Part shown: positions 25,140-37,299 of the stretch, piece after piece | Layout: each line of letters starts with the position of its first letter | How positions within the stretch are numbered: the first letter of the stretch is position 1 | NCBI GenBank assembly: GCA_002007465.1 | Contig: LNAC01000102.1 | Location: 3,418,364-3,482,363, forward strand | Source: Ailurus styani | Taxonomy: Eukaryota > Chordata > Mammalia > Carnivora > Ailuridae | DNA: 64,000 nt | Reading direction: 5' to 3' | Made by a program: the position numbers and the translations under genes | The notes under the pieces: model-generated | What the model was told of the DNA's origin: nothing | Seen by the model: only the letters and a program-made list of their open reading frames with translations | The model's database searches: none

Positions 25140-26010
25140 ACAAAGGACTTGGACGGTTTCATTCACCCAGTGAGCAAACACATATCAGGCAATGCTGGCA
25201 TCTACCCTGGGCATTAGAGAGGCAAGGTGAATTAGATACAATCTCCACGAAGAACGTATAGGTAAAGAGATAATTTCAGCATACTATATGCATTCCGAAA
25301 AGCAGTTAAGACATTGTCCTTGGAAATAGGAGGTTGACATTTAATCTCTAGAAGAGGATATTCAAGAAACGGTTTACCATCTAAACGGAGACCTGACACA
25401 CAAGTTTGCCAGGTAAAAAGGTAACTGAAGGTTTGTTCCAGTGAGACAGGATCAAATATGCAAAAGCCTAAAGACATCGGGGGAGGACGCACATCAGATG
25501 CTTAGGAATAGTTGGGTGTGGAGAGGTGCAGACTGCAGAAGTAAGCAGAACCCAGGTAATGAAAGACCATGACTATCATGTTGGAGATTTGGGGCATTAT
25601 CATGCAAGCAAAGAAAAAGCAATAAGGTTTTTTAAGCAGAAAATGCATTTGATCAGATCTGAGTATAAGAAATATCATGCTGAGTGGGAACAGAAAATGG
25701 CCTGAAGATGGGCTAAGACCAGAGGCAAGGAGAGCAGTTAAGGACTGTTGCAGGAATTACTCAGGGAGAGGATTCATAAGTCAGTTCCGATCAAACCAAG
25801 CAGCAGTGGTGAGGACAGAGAAAGCTGCCCTAATCCAGTCATTCTACAGAAAGCGTAGCTGATAGGACTTCACAACACACAGATATGGAGAGTAAGAGCA
25901 TAGACCGGGATGCCACGTGGATTTTTGGCCTTGGGATTGGGTGTCTTTCGATAAAGAACAGAGAAGAAGCTAAGCTGGATCAAAGATAATGAATTCAGGT
26001 TTTAGTATGT
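25140..26010 (-). mobile_element. L2 LINE fragment
   Basis: Landmarks run in antisense L2 order. 'attcacccagtgagcaaaca ... ggcaatgctgg' corresponds to the L2 3' end. 'aggaggttgacatttaatc' follows. 'ggttttttaagcagaaaa' with 'tgatcagatctgag' corresponds to the antisense 'ttttaagcaggggagtgaca ... tgatctgat' region. 'ggactgttgcaggaattactc' comes last. Strongly diverged, no frame retained. Confidence 0.65.
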
Positions 26011-27428
26011 TGAATTCAGAGTTCTTATGATTTATCCAGTAGAGAATTTTTATTCTTATATTTATCCTTTCTTGTTGAATGCAGCTGCATGATATGAAGT
26101 GGGGCAGGGGAAGAAAAGATTATGTAATGGAGGCAAATAGTGATGAAAGAAGAGGGCAACTGGACAACAAAACACAACCAGAAATGAAAAAGAGGCACTT
26201 CTCGGTGAAATGTAGTTACATAATCATACTAATATAAGTGTCATTATTAGTGTTCTCAATTTACAAGATCAAAGAAACCAGCAATACCTGAATTGCATGC
26301 TTGTGTAGGTTTCCTATAGGTATGAAGACATGTATGTGTACCAAAATGTCAATGAATATGTGGGTTCTCCAAGGACCTTTGGGAGAGGATTTTATAGAGA
26401 ATCACAGAAACGCTGTTTACCATGTACAGGATGAGCTGACTGGACCTGACTGGTCCTAGTGTCTGCATTCAGACCATAAGGACATAGTGCACATGCAAAG
26501 TTGCCCTTAACCACACTTCATGGTGCATATTCTAGGACTTCTTGCCTGGAGTTTTTAAGCAGAGCAAGGTACAGGCTCTGAAAGACCATGCTTATTTCTT
26601 ATAAAACTCTTTCTTGATCAATGTTTTTTTCCTAACAATTAATTCTTGGACAGAATGCAAATATTAGTAGCCTTGGGTATAACGAATGAAATTTCTCTTC
26701 CATATAATATGTCGTAGGCAACTGTTGTCAATCTTGACAAAAGTTAAAGTACAAATAGAAACTGCAAGAGGGACGTGATAAAAGGAAGAGTTACAGATAC
26801 AAATATCTACACTTTATAAAGTAGGGGATAAAAATTAGTGTTTATAACTGGCAGAATAAAAAGCAAAGGTATAAGAATATTAATTAATGTTATAAATATA
26901 AGACTTCAGGACCAAAATGATAATATAGCTATATTGGAAGGAAGGAAGATTGGTTAGTTATATGCGGGCTAAGTCCTCATCTATCTTAGCAAGTTGTTAA
27001 TAGAAAATATCAGAAACTGACAATCAGGAGTTTCTACTACACACACTATTTGCAGATAATGTCGGGAATGTCCCAGTGACAGGAATGTGCATGGTGGTGA
27101 CTTGATAGTGGGCTACACTTACTGTGTAAGCCCTCTGATTCATCAACCATAAGCAAGCATGACTTCTGTAAAAATTTTAAAGTGTTTAGAAAAAAGGTAT
27201 GCCCCGTCACCTGAAAAATTAAAAGTAGCTCCCAGCTGGGCCAGGGCTAGACTGTACTCATAACAATGGCATTAATATGAGTTAACAAAGAGTGCGTCAT
27301 ACATGACAAAAGTGCAAATGTGCATCTATCAACGTGAAAAGAAATCAAGGCTTAATCTTAACGGGGGGGGGGGAAGAGTAATTCAATATATATTAACTGA
27401 GAAACTTTGCTTAAGATCACATGCACTC
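26011..27428. other. Unassigned sequence
   Basis: No recognised repeat or gene. An 11-base G run lies at 27363-27373. Confidence 0.45.
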
Positions 27429-27777
27429 TGTTATGGTCAGAATGTTTGCTACCCCTCCACCCAAAATGCGTATGTCGAAACCCATACCCCCAAGGTAATG
27501 GTTTAGGAGGTGGGGACTTTGGGAGGTGATTAGGTCTTGAAGGCAGAGCCCTTGTAAATGGGATTAATGCCCTTATGTAAGAGACCCCAGAGAGCTCTTC
27601 TGCCATTTCCTCCAGGTGAGGTCACAGTGAGAAGACAGCTGTGTTCTCACCAGACACTGGATCTTCGGTGCCATGATCTTAGACTTCTCCCCTCCAAAAC
27701 TGTGAGAAGTAAGTGTCTGTTGTTTATCAGCAACCCACTCTGTGAGATTTGGTATAGCAGCCTGAAAGAACTAAACA
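27429..27777 (+). mobile_element. Solo LTR, MaLR-like (MLT1/MST group)
   Basis: It begins TGTTATGGTC and ends near 'actaaaca'. Landmarks 'ggtttaggaggtggggactt', 'tgggaggtgattaggtcttg', 'atgggattaatgcccttat', 'gagaccccagagagctc', 'aaactgtgagaagtaag' and 'tctgttgtttatcag' follow a known mammalian LTR. Possible 5-bp duplication cactc (27424-27428) and tactc (27778-27782). No internal retroviral region remains. The exact family name is uncertain. Confidence 0.75.
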
Positions 27778-27782
27778 TACTC

Positions 27783-29397
27783 CAGGTTTTCATTCTAGAC
27801 TCACCAAGCAACTTTTGTTTACAATCAGATGTCTTATTCAAGCTAGTCCATAAAGAGAGAAACCTTTAACAGAAGAATTCGGATCAGTGGAGAGCTTTAT
27901 TTTATTATAAATTAATAATCTGGCATACAGAATTACACTTCAGTCTCTAGAAAACCTAGTTATTCCAGGTTAACATCTTGTCATCTGTTCAATTCAGACA
28001 AACAAAAATCATATTCCTTTTCATGGAAGACAGAGAACAAGACTGAACAATTTTTAACTTATCATAGAATTCTTGTTAGACAGCCAGTGGGTGTCTTTTG
28101 GAAATTCCTGGGCTTTGCAACACTCAACTTTCTACCTTCAATGGTTTGAACTAGGCCTCCCCCCACTTTTTTTTAAAGCTCAGTACATATTTTTGCTTCC
28201 TTCCAACTTCCTTGTTGTCTGTCATGCAGCCAGTCATTCATTTTTTAATAGTCCACACAGAATTAGTCCTAAGAAGCAGGAAACAATTCTTGGGTCAGAA
28301 CCTCAGTGCCTTTTGATTTGCTCATAACTTTTGAGAAAAACGCTGAATAGGTAAACACAACCAAACACAAAATCAGGTGTGGCATATCTGAATCTGGAAA
28401 AAGCAGGCCCCTCTAGTGCAAGCCTTTTACTCAGAAGTTGCTGTAATCAGAGGCAGATTTACTGTGAAGCTAATGAAGCTTAACTTTAGGGTGACTCCCT
28501 TAGATGAGGCTTTTGCAAGGCCCCAGGGGGTTCTCTTGCAATGTATTCATATAATCGCTGGTTTTTCTAAAGTTTTGAAAACTGCTGTCTCTTCCCTTTC
28601 TGACTTCTTCTCCATCACAAACCCTCTGGAGTTAGGTAGACAGGGAGTGCCCATGGGCATTTTAAAATCTGGTTAAGGGAAAGCTGGGTTAGAGATATAT
28701 TTACGTGGTCCTATATATATATATATATATATGTTTCACAGTTTTTTCTATGTATGGTTAAGTTGTTGCTGACTCACCAGCCATCACTGAAATTAATGTG
28801 TATATCCAGAGATCATAATGTGATACGAACATGTCCTGTGATTCCCAGCATAGAACATTTTTAAGTATAGAGAAAAAATAAGATTTGAAATATATGGGGC
28901 AAGAAGCTAGTATGTGGAAAATTCTAATTATCAAATATGTAAATTCTAATTCAGTTCTCATTGAAGCAATAAAAAACGAAAGTTCTAGTCCTTCAGAAGT
29001 ATTCTCAATAATGCAGCATATATAATTATCAACACAACATAATGTTATAGGAATCTCTCAAAATAGAATTTATTAGAATTCTGTTTGTACTACACAAACC
29101 AAAAGCAGTACTTCAAGTAGTAAGTAGAGTCCATTGTAAAATCTCATATTGACTACATCCCAACTATTAATGCTAAAAAACAAGTTTTAATCAGCCATCG
29201 TAGCAAAAAGCTAAATTATCTTTCTGTAGTTTCTACAGAGAATATTACAAAATTATTTGTCATATAATGAGGTACTCAAAAACATTCAACTAACCTTATA
29301 GGGCATAGTATTATAGAGATTTGTGAGGTAGTTAATTAATAGATATTGTGAGTTATTCTCTGGAATTTTAAATATTTGTAAAATATTTGTAGAAATA
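27783..29397. other. Unassigned sequence
   Basis: Contains a (TA)n tract at 28712-28732. 28400-28680 may be an old repeat but I cannot name it. No gene supported. Confidence 0.45.
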
Positions 29398-29456
29398 TTT
29401 TTAAATAGTTGTAGAATTCTAGAACATTTATAAAATATTCTACAACTATTTAAAAA
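29398..29456. repeat. Perfect 20-bp inverted repeat
   Basis: The arm at 29398-29417 (tttttaaatagttgtagaat) is the exact reverse complement of 29437-29456, with a 19-bp spacer. It could form a stem-loop. Confidence 0.95.
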
Positions 29457-29630
29457 CTTTTAAAATTTTAAGCTATTTTTTCCTTATCCCATATGAATGT
29501 TCACATTCGCATCTAACTTTGTATTTTAAGTTCTGTATTTCTTTTATTAAAGAGAGTCCCCTAAACTGTATAATCCTTCAGCAAGGCAAAACTGGGATCT
29601 AACGATGCATGTAATGTAAAATTTAAAGTA

Positions 29631-29824
29631 GGGGACGTCTGGGTGGCTCAGTCGGTTAAGCATCTGCCTTCAGCTCAGGTCCTGATCCCAGGGTCCTGGG
29701 ATGGAAGACTGCATCAGGCTCCCTGCTCAGTGGGGAGCCTGCCTCTCCCTCTCCCTCTCCCATTCCTCCCCAGCGCCCCCCCAGCTTTTGCTCTCTCTCT
29801 GACAAATAAAATCTTAAAAAAAAA
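29631..29824 (+). repeat. CAN-SINE, older subfamily
   Basis: 'ggggacgtctgggtggctca' with 'cagtcggttaagcatctgcc', CT-rich middle, 'gacaaataaaatct' and an A-rich tail. No clear target-site duplication. Confidence 0.93.
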
Positions 29825-30515
29825 CAAAAAACTAAAGTCATCCCTTAAAATACAAAATAAAAGATACAAGTACTTTGTGTATCTGATTTTATCAGTCTTA
29901 CATGCCATGTACACAAACACAGAAAGGACTCTTTATTTCCAGGAATAAAAAATGTAGAAATATTCAGTTTAAATGTATTGATAAATTATACCAACATGAG
30001 GTTCAATCAATTGCACCTAATTTTCCCAAACTTCCTCTTCCAGGTTACCTTTTCCAAAGAGAGCTTGTTTATTAAAAGAAAGATGAAAAAAAAATCTCTT
30101 TGAATGTTCCCTAGAATTCTAGGCACTTTTACAAGGTAAAAAGTACACTAAGGCACGTTACTCATTTGAAGGTTGTCAGTGGTATAACAACAAAAGGGGA
30201 GAGTGGGAGAAGTCGGGAGAAGTGAAATAGCTGTCTTAAATGGTTCCCAAAAATCATAAAAAATGAATGGAACCATCAGAGTAGAAATGAATAATTCAAG
30301 TTGCACTCCAATTCTGCATCTGTGAAGATCAGGAAAGACAAACTGAGATCGCTATTAACATTTACTCCCTTTAGGTAGAAGCCCAAATTGTATGATAAAA
30401 TTTGATAATAAATATCACAATTAGCTCTGTAATCTTGAAATAACATACCAATCTCTGGTATATCTCTGTGAAGGGCTTAAAACACAATTAAAATGCTAAG
30501 AGACTCCTTTTAATT
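29825..30515. other. Unassigned sequence
   Basis: No recognised repeat or gene. Confidence 0.45.
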
Positions 30516-30610
30516 AGAAAAAAAGAGAGAAAGAAAAGAAAGAGAAAGAAAGAAAAAGAAAGAAGGAAGGAAAGGAAGGAAGGAAGGGAGGGAGGAAGGA
30601 AGGAAGGAAG

Positions 30611-30669
<59 letters not shown>

Positions 30670-30680
30670 AAAGAGGGAAG
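30516..30680. repeat. 165-bp pure purine tract, (GAAA)n/(GGAA)n
   Basis: An unbroken run of A and G: mixed GAAA and GGAA at first, then about fifteen clean GAAA units from 30611. The long Phe/Leu/Ser open frames on the minus strand here are translations of this tract. Confidence 0.98.
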
Positions 30681-30817
30681 CAAGCTGGTTCAGTCGCGAA
30701 TACAAAAGCAAGGAGGACTGGAGAGTGAGGAGGAGCGCAGGAATGAGAGGAGGAAGACAGCTTCACTGAGGACTGTATGCCGCCTGCCATGGATGAAGGG
30801 CTTTGTAGCCCTTAAAA

Positions 30818-30990
30818 TCATTTCATAGTCACAACCTCTGGGTGGTAATTATTATAATAACCATTTCACGGAATAAAAAACTGAAGCACAGAATTAAAAT
30901 AGCTTGCACGAATAATGCATACTTGTAAGAGATGAAGCCTGAATTCACAATCAGATCTCTCTGATCTGAATTCATACTGTTTCCATTCTC
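30818..30990 (-). repeat. MIR fragment
   Basis: 'tttcatagtcacaacctctg', 'attattataataaccatttc', 'aaactgaagcacagaattaa' and 'atagcttgcacg' follow the antisense MIR core. Confidence 0.7.
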
Positions 30991-31094
30991 AAGGCCCACA
31001 TATGTCAAGAATGGAATTGGAGGCAGAACTTTTCTGTCTGTATGAGGTTGGCTAAACATTGTGACAGAAACAACAAAAACACTACTCATAATGC

Positions 31095-31235
31095 AGCACA
31101 CATATACAGTGCTTACTATGTGCAAACAGAATTCTAAGCACTTTCCATATATTTCCTCACTTAATCCTCTTAACAACTGTTTGTGGAAAGTATTATTATT
31201 TCCATTTGACCAAAGAGGACATTTGTAGTATGGAA
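31095..31235 (-). repeat. MIR fragment
   Basis: 'agtgcttactatgtgcaaac', 'attctaagcactttccatat', 'ctcacttaatcctcttaaca' and 'agtattattatttccatttg' follow the antisense MIR core closely. It is a second copy 100 bp after the previous one. Confidence 0.8.
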
Positions 31236-31394
31236 TTCTGCTCCCTAATCTTCGCCATTACCTTGACCCCACTGGATGATCTAAAGTAAATGATATTAAG
31301 GATTTTTTATCTGTTGCAGCCATGACTGGGGAAAGGAATTAAAACATATCACAAAAGGGAAGATAAATTCCCCAGAGCCATGGAGATCTTCCTT

Positions 31395-31640
31395 TTTGTA
31401 TTTTATTTTTTTACCATTATGAAAGCAATACTGACTATAACATAAGCACAAACTACTCATTGGAAGTGTATAAAAAGTAAATTTCCTCCCATACGCACTG
31501 TAATCCCACTCCCAAGTAGTTAAACTAACTCACATAAACATACACACACACTTAACTATAGCTCATGGACTCAATTTAGCTTCAAGATGCATGGTGTTAT
31601 TTTAAAAACAGTAGTCCACAGTATGCATATATCACAACTT
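31395..31640 (-). mobile_element. Possible L1M 3'-region fragment
   Basis: 'gaaagcaatac', 'ctgtaatcccactcccaagt' and the cttaactatag stretch resemble an old antisense LINE segment ('cataatcccaccacccagag'). Weak. Confidence 0.35.
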
Positions 31641-33939
31641 ATTTAAGCAGAAGTCAAAGGATTTAAATCTATTAAAGACTTATGTATCAATGAAAGAAAC
31701 TACCCCACCCTCGGGAAAAACGTACCATCACTTTTTCACTCTTAGCTCAGAGATCTACTCTAGCAGTAGATCTCTAAACCAACCTTCACATAACTGACTC
31801 ATCAGATTAGCTAATGCTCTTCATTTCCTCGGTAACATAATAGCAGACAATGACTATGGCACACTAAATACTCAAAGCTGCCCAGCTACTTTCTTCGGGG
31901 TATCTCCTGCTTCCACTAGTTTCCAAGAGTCAGTTGTGTTTTCACCCAAATAAGTTTATGCCACTTTTCATTTTATTCTAATTATAACACAAATTGAAGA
32001 AATGTTAAGAACTAAAGATAGCAATTTCTACAAAAACTAAACTGAGTTTTTGGGAAAGTTTAATAAAGGTGAGTTACTACAATAAAACTGCTATGAAATT
32101 AGATACAGAAGAAAACTATGAAAGTGGCAAGAAATCTACAAAATTCTATAGGGATTACACACTCAGATTGCTTTATACATGACTTTAAGATATTTGTTTT
32201 AGTACCAGAAATACACTTAAATATTACAGAATATCCCCCTTAAAAGGACCAAAGTTGGGTTCCTCCCTAGTCACAGGAAAGAGTTGAAGAGGTGTGGGAA
32301 TATTTTACTGTAAAAGAAATGCTTCAAAGGTGAAATCTGCTTTAGAGATTATATAATTGATACAATTTTAGAGAGGGAAGCATCACATTAACTAATATGC
32401 ACCCCACCTTCGTACCTCCCCTGCCAAAACATCTGAAAAGAAATACGCATTTAGGAAAAATCATGCCTTTCCTGCACATAACTTGAAGGAAAGGGAGAAA
32501 GAAATCATAGCTTTTAAGCTTCGATTGTCAAAAAAAAAAAAAAGAAAGAAAAGAAAAGAAAGAAAAAGAGAAACAATCAGAAAAATAAAGTATAAATATT
32601 CAAGAATAGATATAAATATATATGCTGTAAAAATGCCAATGATGCAATTTATGTGAAATTTCTTTAAAAGTGAAAAGCAACATGAGAGTATATCAAAATA
32701 TTTTCTATTCATTTTTCCTAAATCATATCCTATCAATAACAGAGAATAAAACATTATATAGCAATCCTGACTCTTAATAGAAAGCAACAAATTTACAATA
32801 AATTCTATTACTTAAATCACTTAGAAAACATTTACAGATTTCAAGATAATCAACACTTAATCATGTTTATCAGAGAGCATAAAATTATAACATTCTTTTA
32901 TTGTTTGATATCAGAAATTATTATACATAGGTAGTTAATATTCATATAAATTGTCATATTTCATAGGGTGTAAGACAGTTTCTACATTGAAATAATTATG
33001 AAATGTTGAAGTATCCCACCTCACTAATATAAATATTTAATGGAGTTTTTTCCCTCATTCTTAAATAAATATGAAAAAATATTTGTAATGGCACATATTA
33101 CAAACTATATTTTAGTACCAAGGAAATCTAGAATTAAAATCATCACTAAAGCATACACTTACCAAAAATAAAACAAAGAAGAACCTTTAGGACAGCAAAA
33201 TAGTGTTGTAAAATCTTACTGGATAACCATCAAATAAAAGCCAACAAATCTGAGCTTTTTCTGAAAAACAACCTAGGACTATCAGAACTCTAGAAAGTCC
33301 TTCCAGTTGCTAATACAAAAATAAAACTTAATTATTTACATAGTTGTGCAATTGTTTACTTCAGTGTTAGTATGCAAAAAATGGGGAAAATACAAAATAA
33401 TAAAGAGTTTAAATGTAGTCCAAAAATTTAAGGTTGACAGGAATAATCCCTTTTCTGTATAAGCACATCTGAATTTAATACTATTCTGCTTGCACCATAT
33501 CCTTTTTCCTTCCTGCAGCATTTCAAACCAAGAACATGGAAAGAATTTACTGGGTCAGCATTCTAGGAAAACTCCTAGTAGTTTAGTTAATAATATATAG
33601 TTTTTCATTACCAAAGAAAGCCTTTGCTTCTAAGTTTCATTCTTGAAACTATAAGATTTAATAGAAACATACTTGACTCTCAGCAGGATCAACCATACCT
33701 ATCATCCTCACAACATGAAGTACTTGAAAACCATCTCTAATCCACTTCACACAAACCCTGAAGAGTTCTCTTTTTTCACTAAAAAAAGATTAAGATCTTT
33801 AATGTGGATATAAGAATTTCTACTAAAACACAATAGATTGAATATATGCATTTATTACCAACCCTTCTTAAAACCCTACTACTGTTAAAATGAAGGAATT
33901 AATAAGACACTAATATATAAAGATAATGAAAATGAGAGA
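31641..33939. other. Unassigned sequence
   Basis: Contains a perfect 11-bp inverted repeat at 31749-31775 and an A/GAAA-rich tract at 32528-32576. The 109-codon minus-strand frame (32790-32461) runs through that tract and is not supported as a gene. Confidence 0.45.
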
Positions 33940-35229
33940 GTATATATCAGAAAACAAGAAATTCAACATTTTTGAAGCAGGAGAGTTAATAGTTCATCAG
34001 TGACTAACTGTACAAAACAGAGAAAGTTGTTACTTAGAGCTCAAGAGTGTGGAAGCCAAGAAATTAGAAATGCACATTTCAGGATCTGGGAAAGTCTCAA
34101 GACTTAGAGGTACCAGGAGTTCAAGAATTAGAGTTATCACTGAAAGAAGAAATACTGTCTAGTTTCTGAAGTTTTGGTTAAAGATCTTTATAGGATGCAG
34201 TTGACCCCTAGATCACTTAGGAACAGCCAAGCAATTCTTCAGGCTAAGGAAGCTTGGCCATTTTACTCTCTAGTGAGACTGAGCTAAATGCCTCTTGACT
34301 CAAGACACCAGCCATAGCTAAAGGAAAAGTGGTGGATCCCATGAAGGAAAATGAGCAAAAGATTATGTATGAGGAGTAATATCCACTGGAGATCTTGGTT
34401 TATATCACTTGGTTTATATCTCCAGGGTTAAAATTGAGGATATTCCCTTAGAAGAAACTGACTAGGACAAAAGAAAAGGTCAATAGATTTTGATTATTGT
34501 GGATCCTTTAATGAAATGACCAATCCCTGACTGATCAGTGAGATCCAGTAGTCAATAGGTATTGCCCTTGCCACAGGCTTTGCAGTCAGAATTTTAGGGT
34601 TTCAACCTGAATCATATTAAAAAACAAAACAAAACAAAAAAAACCCTAAGAATCACATGACATGACAGTCGTGGAAAGACTATATCATTAAATGTAGCTA
34701 CCAAAACAAACAAGTAACCAGAGACAACAGAGACTATCCTGAGATCAAAAGAAAACTTCAAATATATTACAATTTGTAATATTTTGTACATATTTAATAT
34801 AAATAATTTGTAATTTACATATACATATATACACACAGATAGTTAATATATATTGCATCTATTAACTGATATATTTCAAATATAATGTAATTAACATATA
34901 TAGCATCTTTCTAAAAGTGATGCTATTTAAAAAGAAACCTTCCAGGAAGTAAGATTACTTAGATATTAAAAATATGATTACAGTAATAATTTTAATTCAG
35001 GGAAGTTGTTAAAATCTCTCCAAAGGTTTTTTCTTTTTAAGATATGTGATGGAAATAAAAGAGATAAGAACATCTGTGGCAGTCTACAATATTCAACATC
35101 AAATTCAAAGGATTTCCAGCCTGAGGAAAGAAAATTTACAGGGTAAACATTTTCAAATAAATAATACAGTTTTTCCCCGACCTGAAGTACATGAACAACT
35201 GGGTTAAAAGAGACCACTGAATCCCAAGC
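33940..35229. other. Unassigned sequence upstream of an L1-ORF1 relic
   Basis: It may be the 5' continuation of the LINE relic that follows, but I cannot show this. It contains an 11-bp near-tandem repeat ('ttggtttatat' twice near 34398-34423). Confidence 0.35.
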
Positions 35230-35990
35230 AAAACAGATGACTACTGCCCTCCCTAAGCAACAGCATCAAAATTTTGAGAACTCCAGAAATAATCAGAAGC
35301 TTTTAAAAGCAGTGAAGACAAAAATTTTAATGCAAATCCTGGGAATTCAAATGTCATCCAACTTCCACCTTCTTAATGGCAACTTTGGAAGCTTAAATAT
35401 AATAGTCTTTAAAATTCGGAGGCTAAATTATTTCCAACCCAGTATTCTATATCCAGCCAGATTATCGATCAAGTTTCAGGGAATTACATTTTCAAATATA
35501 CAAGTCCTCAAAATTTTAATCCAATACACAGCCTTTTAATAAACCACTGGAGGATGTGAGTACCACCAAATTTAGAAAGTAAACCAAGGGCGCCTGGGTG
35601 GCTCAGTGGGTTAAAGCCTCTGCCTTCGGCTCAGGTCATGATCTCAGGGTCCTGGGATCGAGGCCCGCATCGGGCTCCCTGCTGAGCAGGGAGGCTGCTT
35701 CCCCCTCTCTCTCTGCCTGCCTCTCTGCCTACTTGTGATCTCTCTCTCTCTGTGTCAAATAAGTAAATAAAATCTTTAAAAAAAAAAACAGAAAGAAAGA
35801 AAGTAAACCAAGACTACAGAAAGTGGAGGATGAAGCATACACAGAATCTGATAGAGGAAAGAGGCAACAGAAAAATTCTAGGACGCCTGTGCTTCATGCT
35901 ATTTTGACTGGAGTACAAGAAGAGAGGACTCCAAGATGGACACCTTCAGGAAAAGAGTAAATCTGATATATTATTTATAATTTGAAAGTA
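35230..35990 (+). mobile_element. L1-ORF1-derived relic (HAL1-like), split by a SINE
   Basis: The plus-strand frame at 35237-35539 (100 codons) retains the L1 ORF1p C-terminal pattern. K-L-L-K-A-V-K comes first, M-S-S-N-F follows, and FQPSILYPARLSIKFQG matches the conserved QPRILYPAKLSFKFEG block. ORF1p is the RNA-binding chaperone of L1. The frame ends soon after, and the region carries stops beyond it. Downstream text ('ccactggaggatgtgagtac', 'agtaaaccaag') resumes after the SINE at 35813 ('actacagaaagtggaggatg'). The reverse-transcriptase region is not seen, which fits HAL1, a LINE with ORF1 only, but truncation would look the same. Confidence 0.7.
35589..35797 (+). repeat. CAN-SINE, young mustelid-type copy
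   Basis: Near-consensus 'gcgcctgggtggctcagtgg', GTTAAAGCCTCTGCC, 'gcctacttgtgatctctctc' and an A-rich tail. A perfect 15-bp target-site duplication, agaaagtaaaccaag, lies at 35574-35588 and 35798-35812, within the LINE relic. Confidence 0.97.
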
Positions 35991-36854
35991 TTGGAAGATT
36001 TACAGTTATAGTGGAAAGTTTATGAGTGGGTTGTTAATCTGTATATTAAAAATTAACAAAACTTATAATGATGTAAGACTTAATTTTAGACAATTTCACA
36101 GGAAAGCAAAAGAATTTACTATAGATTATAGATTTACTATACCAGATACCCAGCCAAACAATGCTTATATAGCTACTATAATATGCAGATCATATTAATC
36201 CCCAAATTTTCATATAACTCCATCAGGAAGATGGGCAGGAGGGAAGCTGTGTATGAGAGGAAGTTGTATAAAAAGCCAGGTAAAATATTCATAAGTAAAA
36301 AAAAATTATGAACCCACAATAGAAGCATGTTATTTCAAAATTTAAAGGTAAATAGCAAAAGAAACTCTTGCTTCTTGGAAACAGAATCTCAGGATGAAAA
36401 AGGGTGGGGGAAAGGATGATTATTTCTGCTGTAAGTCTTAAATGCTTTTGTTACTTTTCAAAATATCTACAAGTTTTACTTTGATGAATATTAAATTAAG
36501 AAGCTAAAAAAAATCTAAGTGTACATGAGAACTGCTCTATCATCAGTGGGGACCTGTGCGACGGTTCATAATCCTATTTTAGCTGAAATGCAGACTTCCC
36601 CTGAGAACCCCATTTCCCCTACTCCTCAAGAGTCAAGCAACTTCATGTCTAATCTCCCATACACCTGAATGCCTGGAAGGGGGTTAGCTCTTCTCCCTGC
36701 TCCCCATCACTGCTTCCAAACCAAGTCTCCACTCTCCTCTTAAACTCCAGCTCCTTTGATGAAATAGCCACCCACAACTTTTCATTTTTTTAATCTATGC
36801 AACTCCATGTCACCTTTCTTCGTTATTGAAAGCTTTTGCTCCCACCTCACTTTT
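35991..36854. other. Unassigned sequence
   Basis: No clear repeat or gene. It may include the 3' part of the preceding LINE relic. Confidence 0.35.
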
Positions 36855-36930
36855 TCTCATTTAAAATATGTGCATTTTATTATATGTGAATTATGCCTCA
36901 ATAGAGTTGACTTAAAAATTTTTGAAAGAA
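36855..36930 (+). mobile_element. L1M 3'-terminus fragment
   Basis: 'tgcattttattatatgtgaa' and 'ttatgcctcaatagagttga' match the common L1M end ('tgaattatatctcaataaag'), followed by an A-rich stretch. Confidence 0.55.
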
Positions 36931-37299
36931 GAAAAGTCGCTGTCACAGGCTTCCAGAGCCTATCCCATCGCTGATCAAGGTAAAAATACTTAGGGTTATA
37001 AGAGGGCCAGCAAAGAGCAGTTCACTGTGAAGGTCAGTACTGAAGTCCAGTCCAATGTGAATAACAGGAGGAAGATACAAGGAAGGAGAAACAACCAGAT
37101 TTCAAGTAGAAAGCTAGAGATTTAATGAGTATTACTAACGAACCACCAACTTCACACACACAAGGAAAAAGAAAAAAAATTGAAAGGAGATGCACATCTA
37201 AGGCAAAGTAAATAGCAAATTTGGTAAGAACACGTTTGAGATGTAAACCCTAAATTAACACTTTGAACTGCATTGGTTCAGTCACCACACAAAACAAAA

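Noticed and set aside
30488..30790. Open frame with repeated Phe-Leu-Ser on the minus strand
   Set aside because: It is a translation of the GAAA/GGAA microsatellite.
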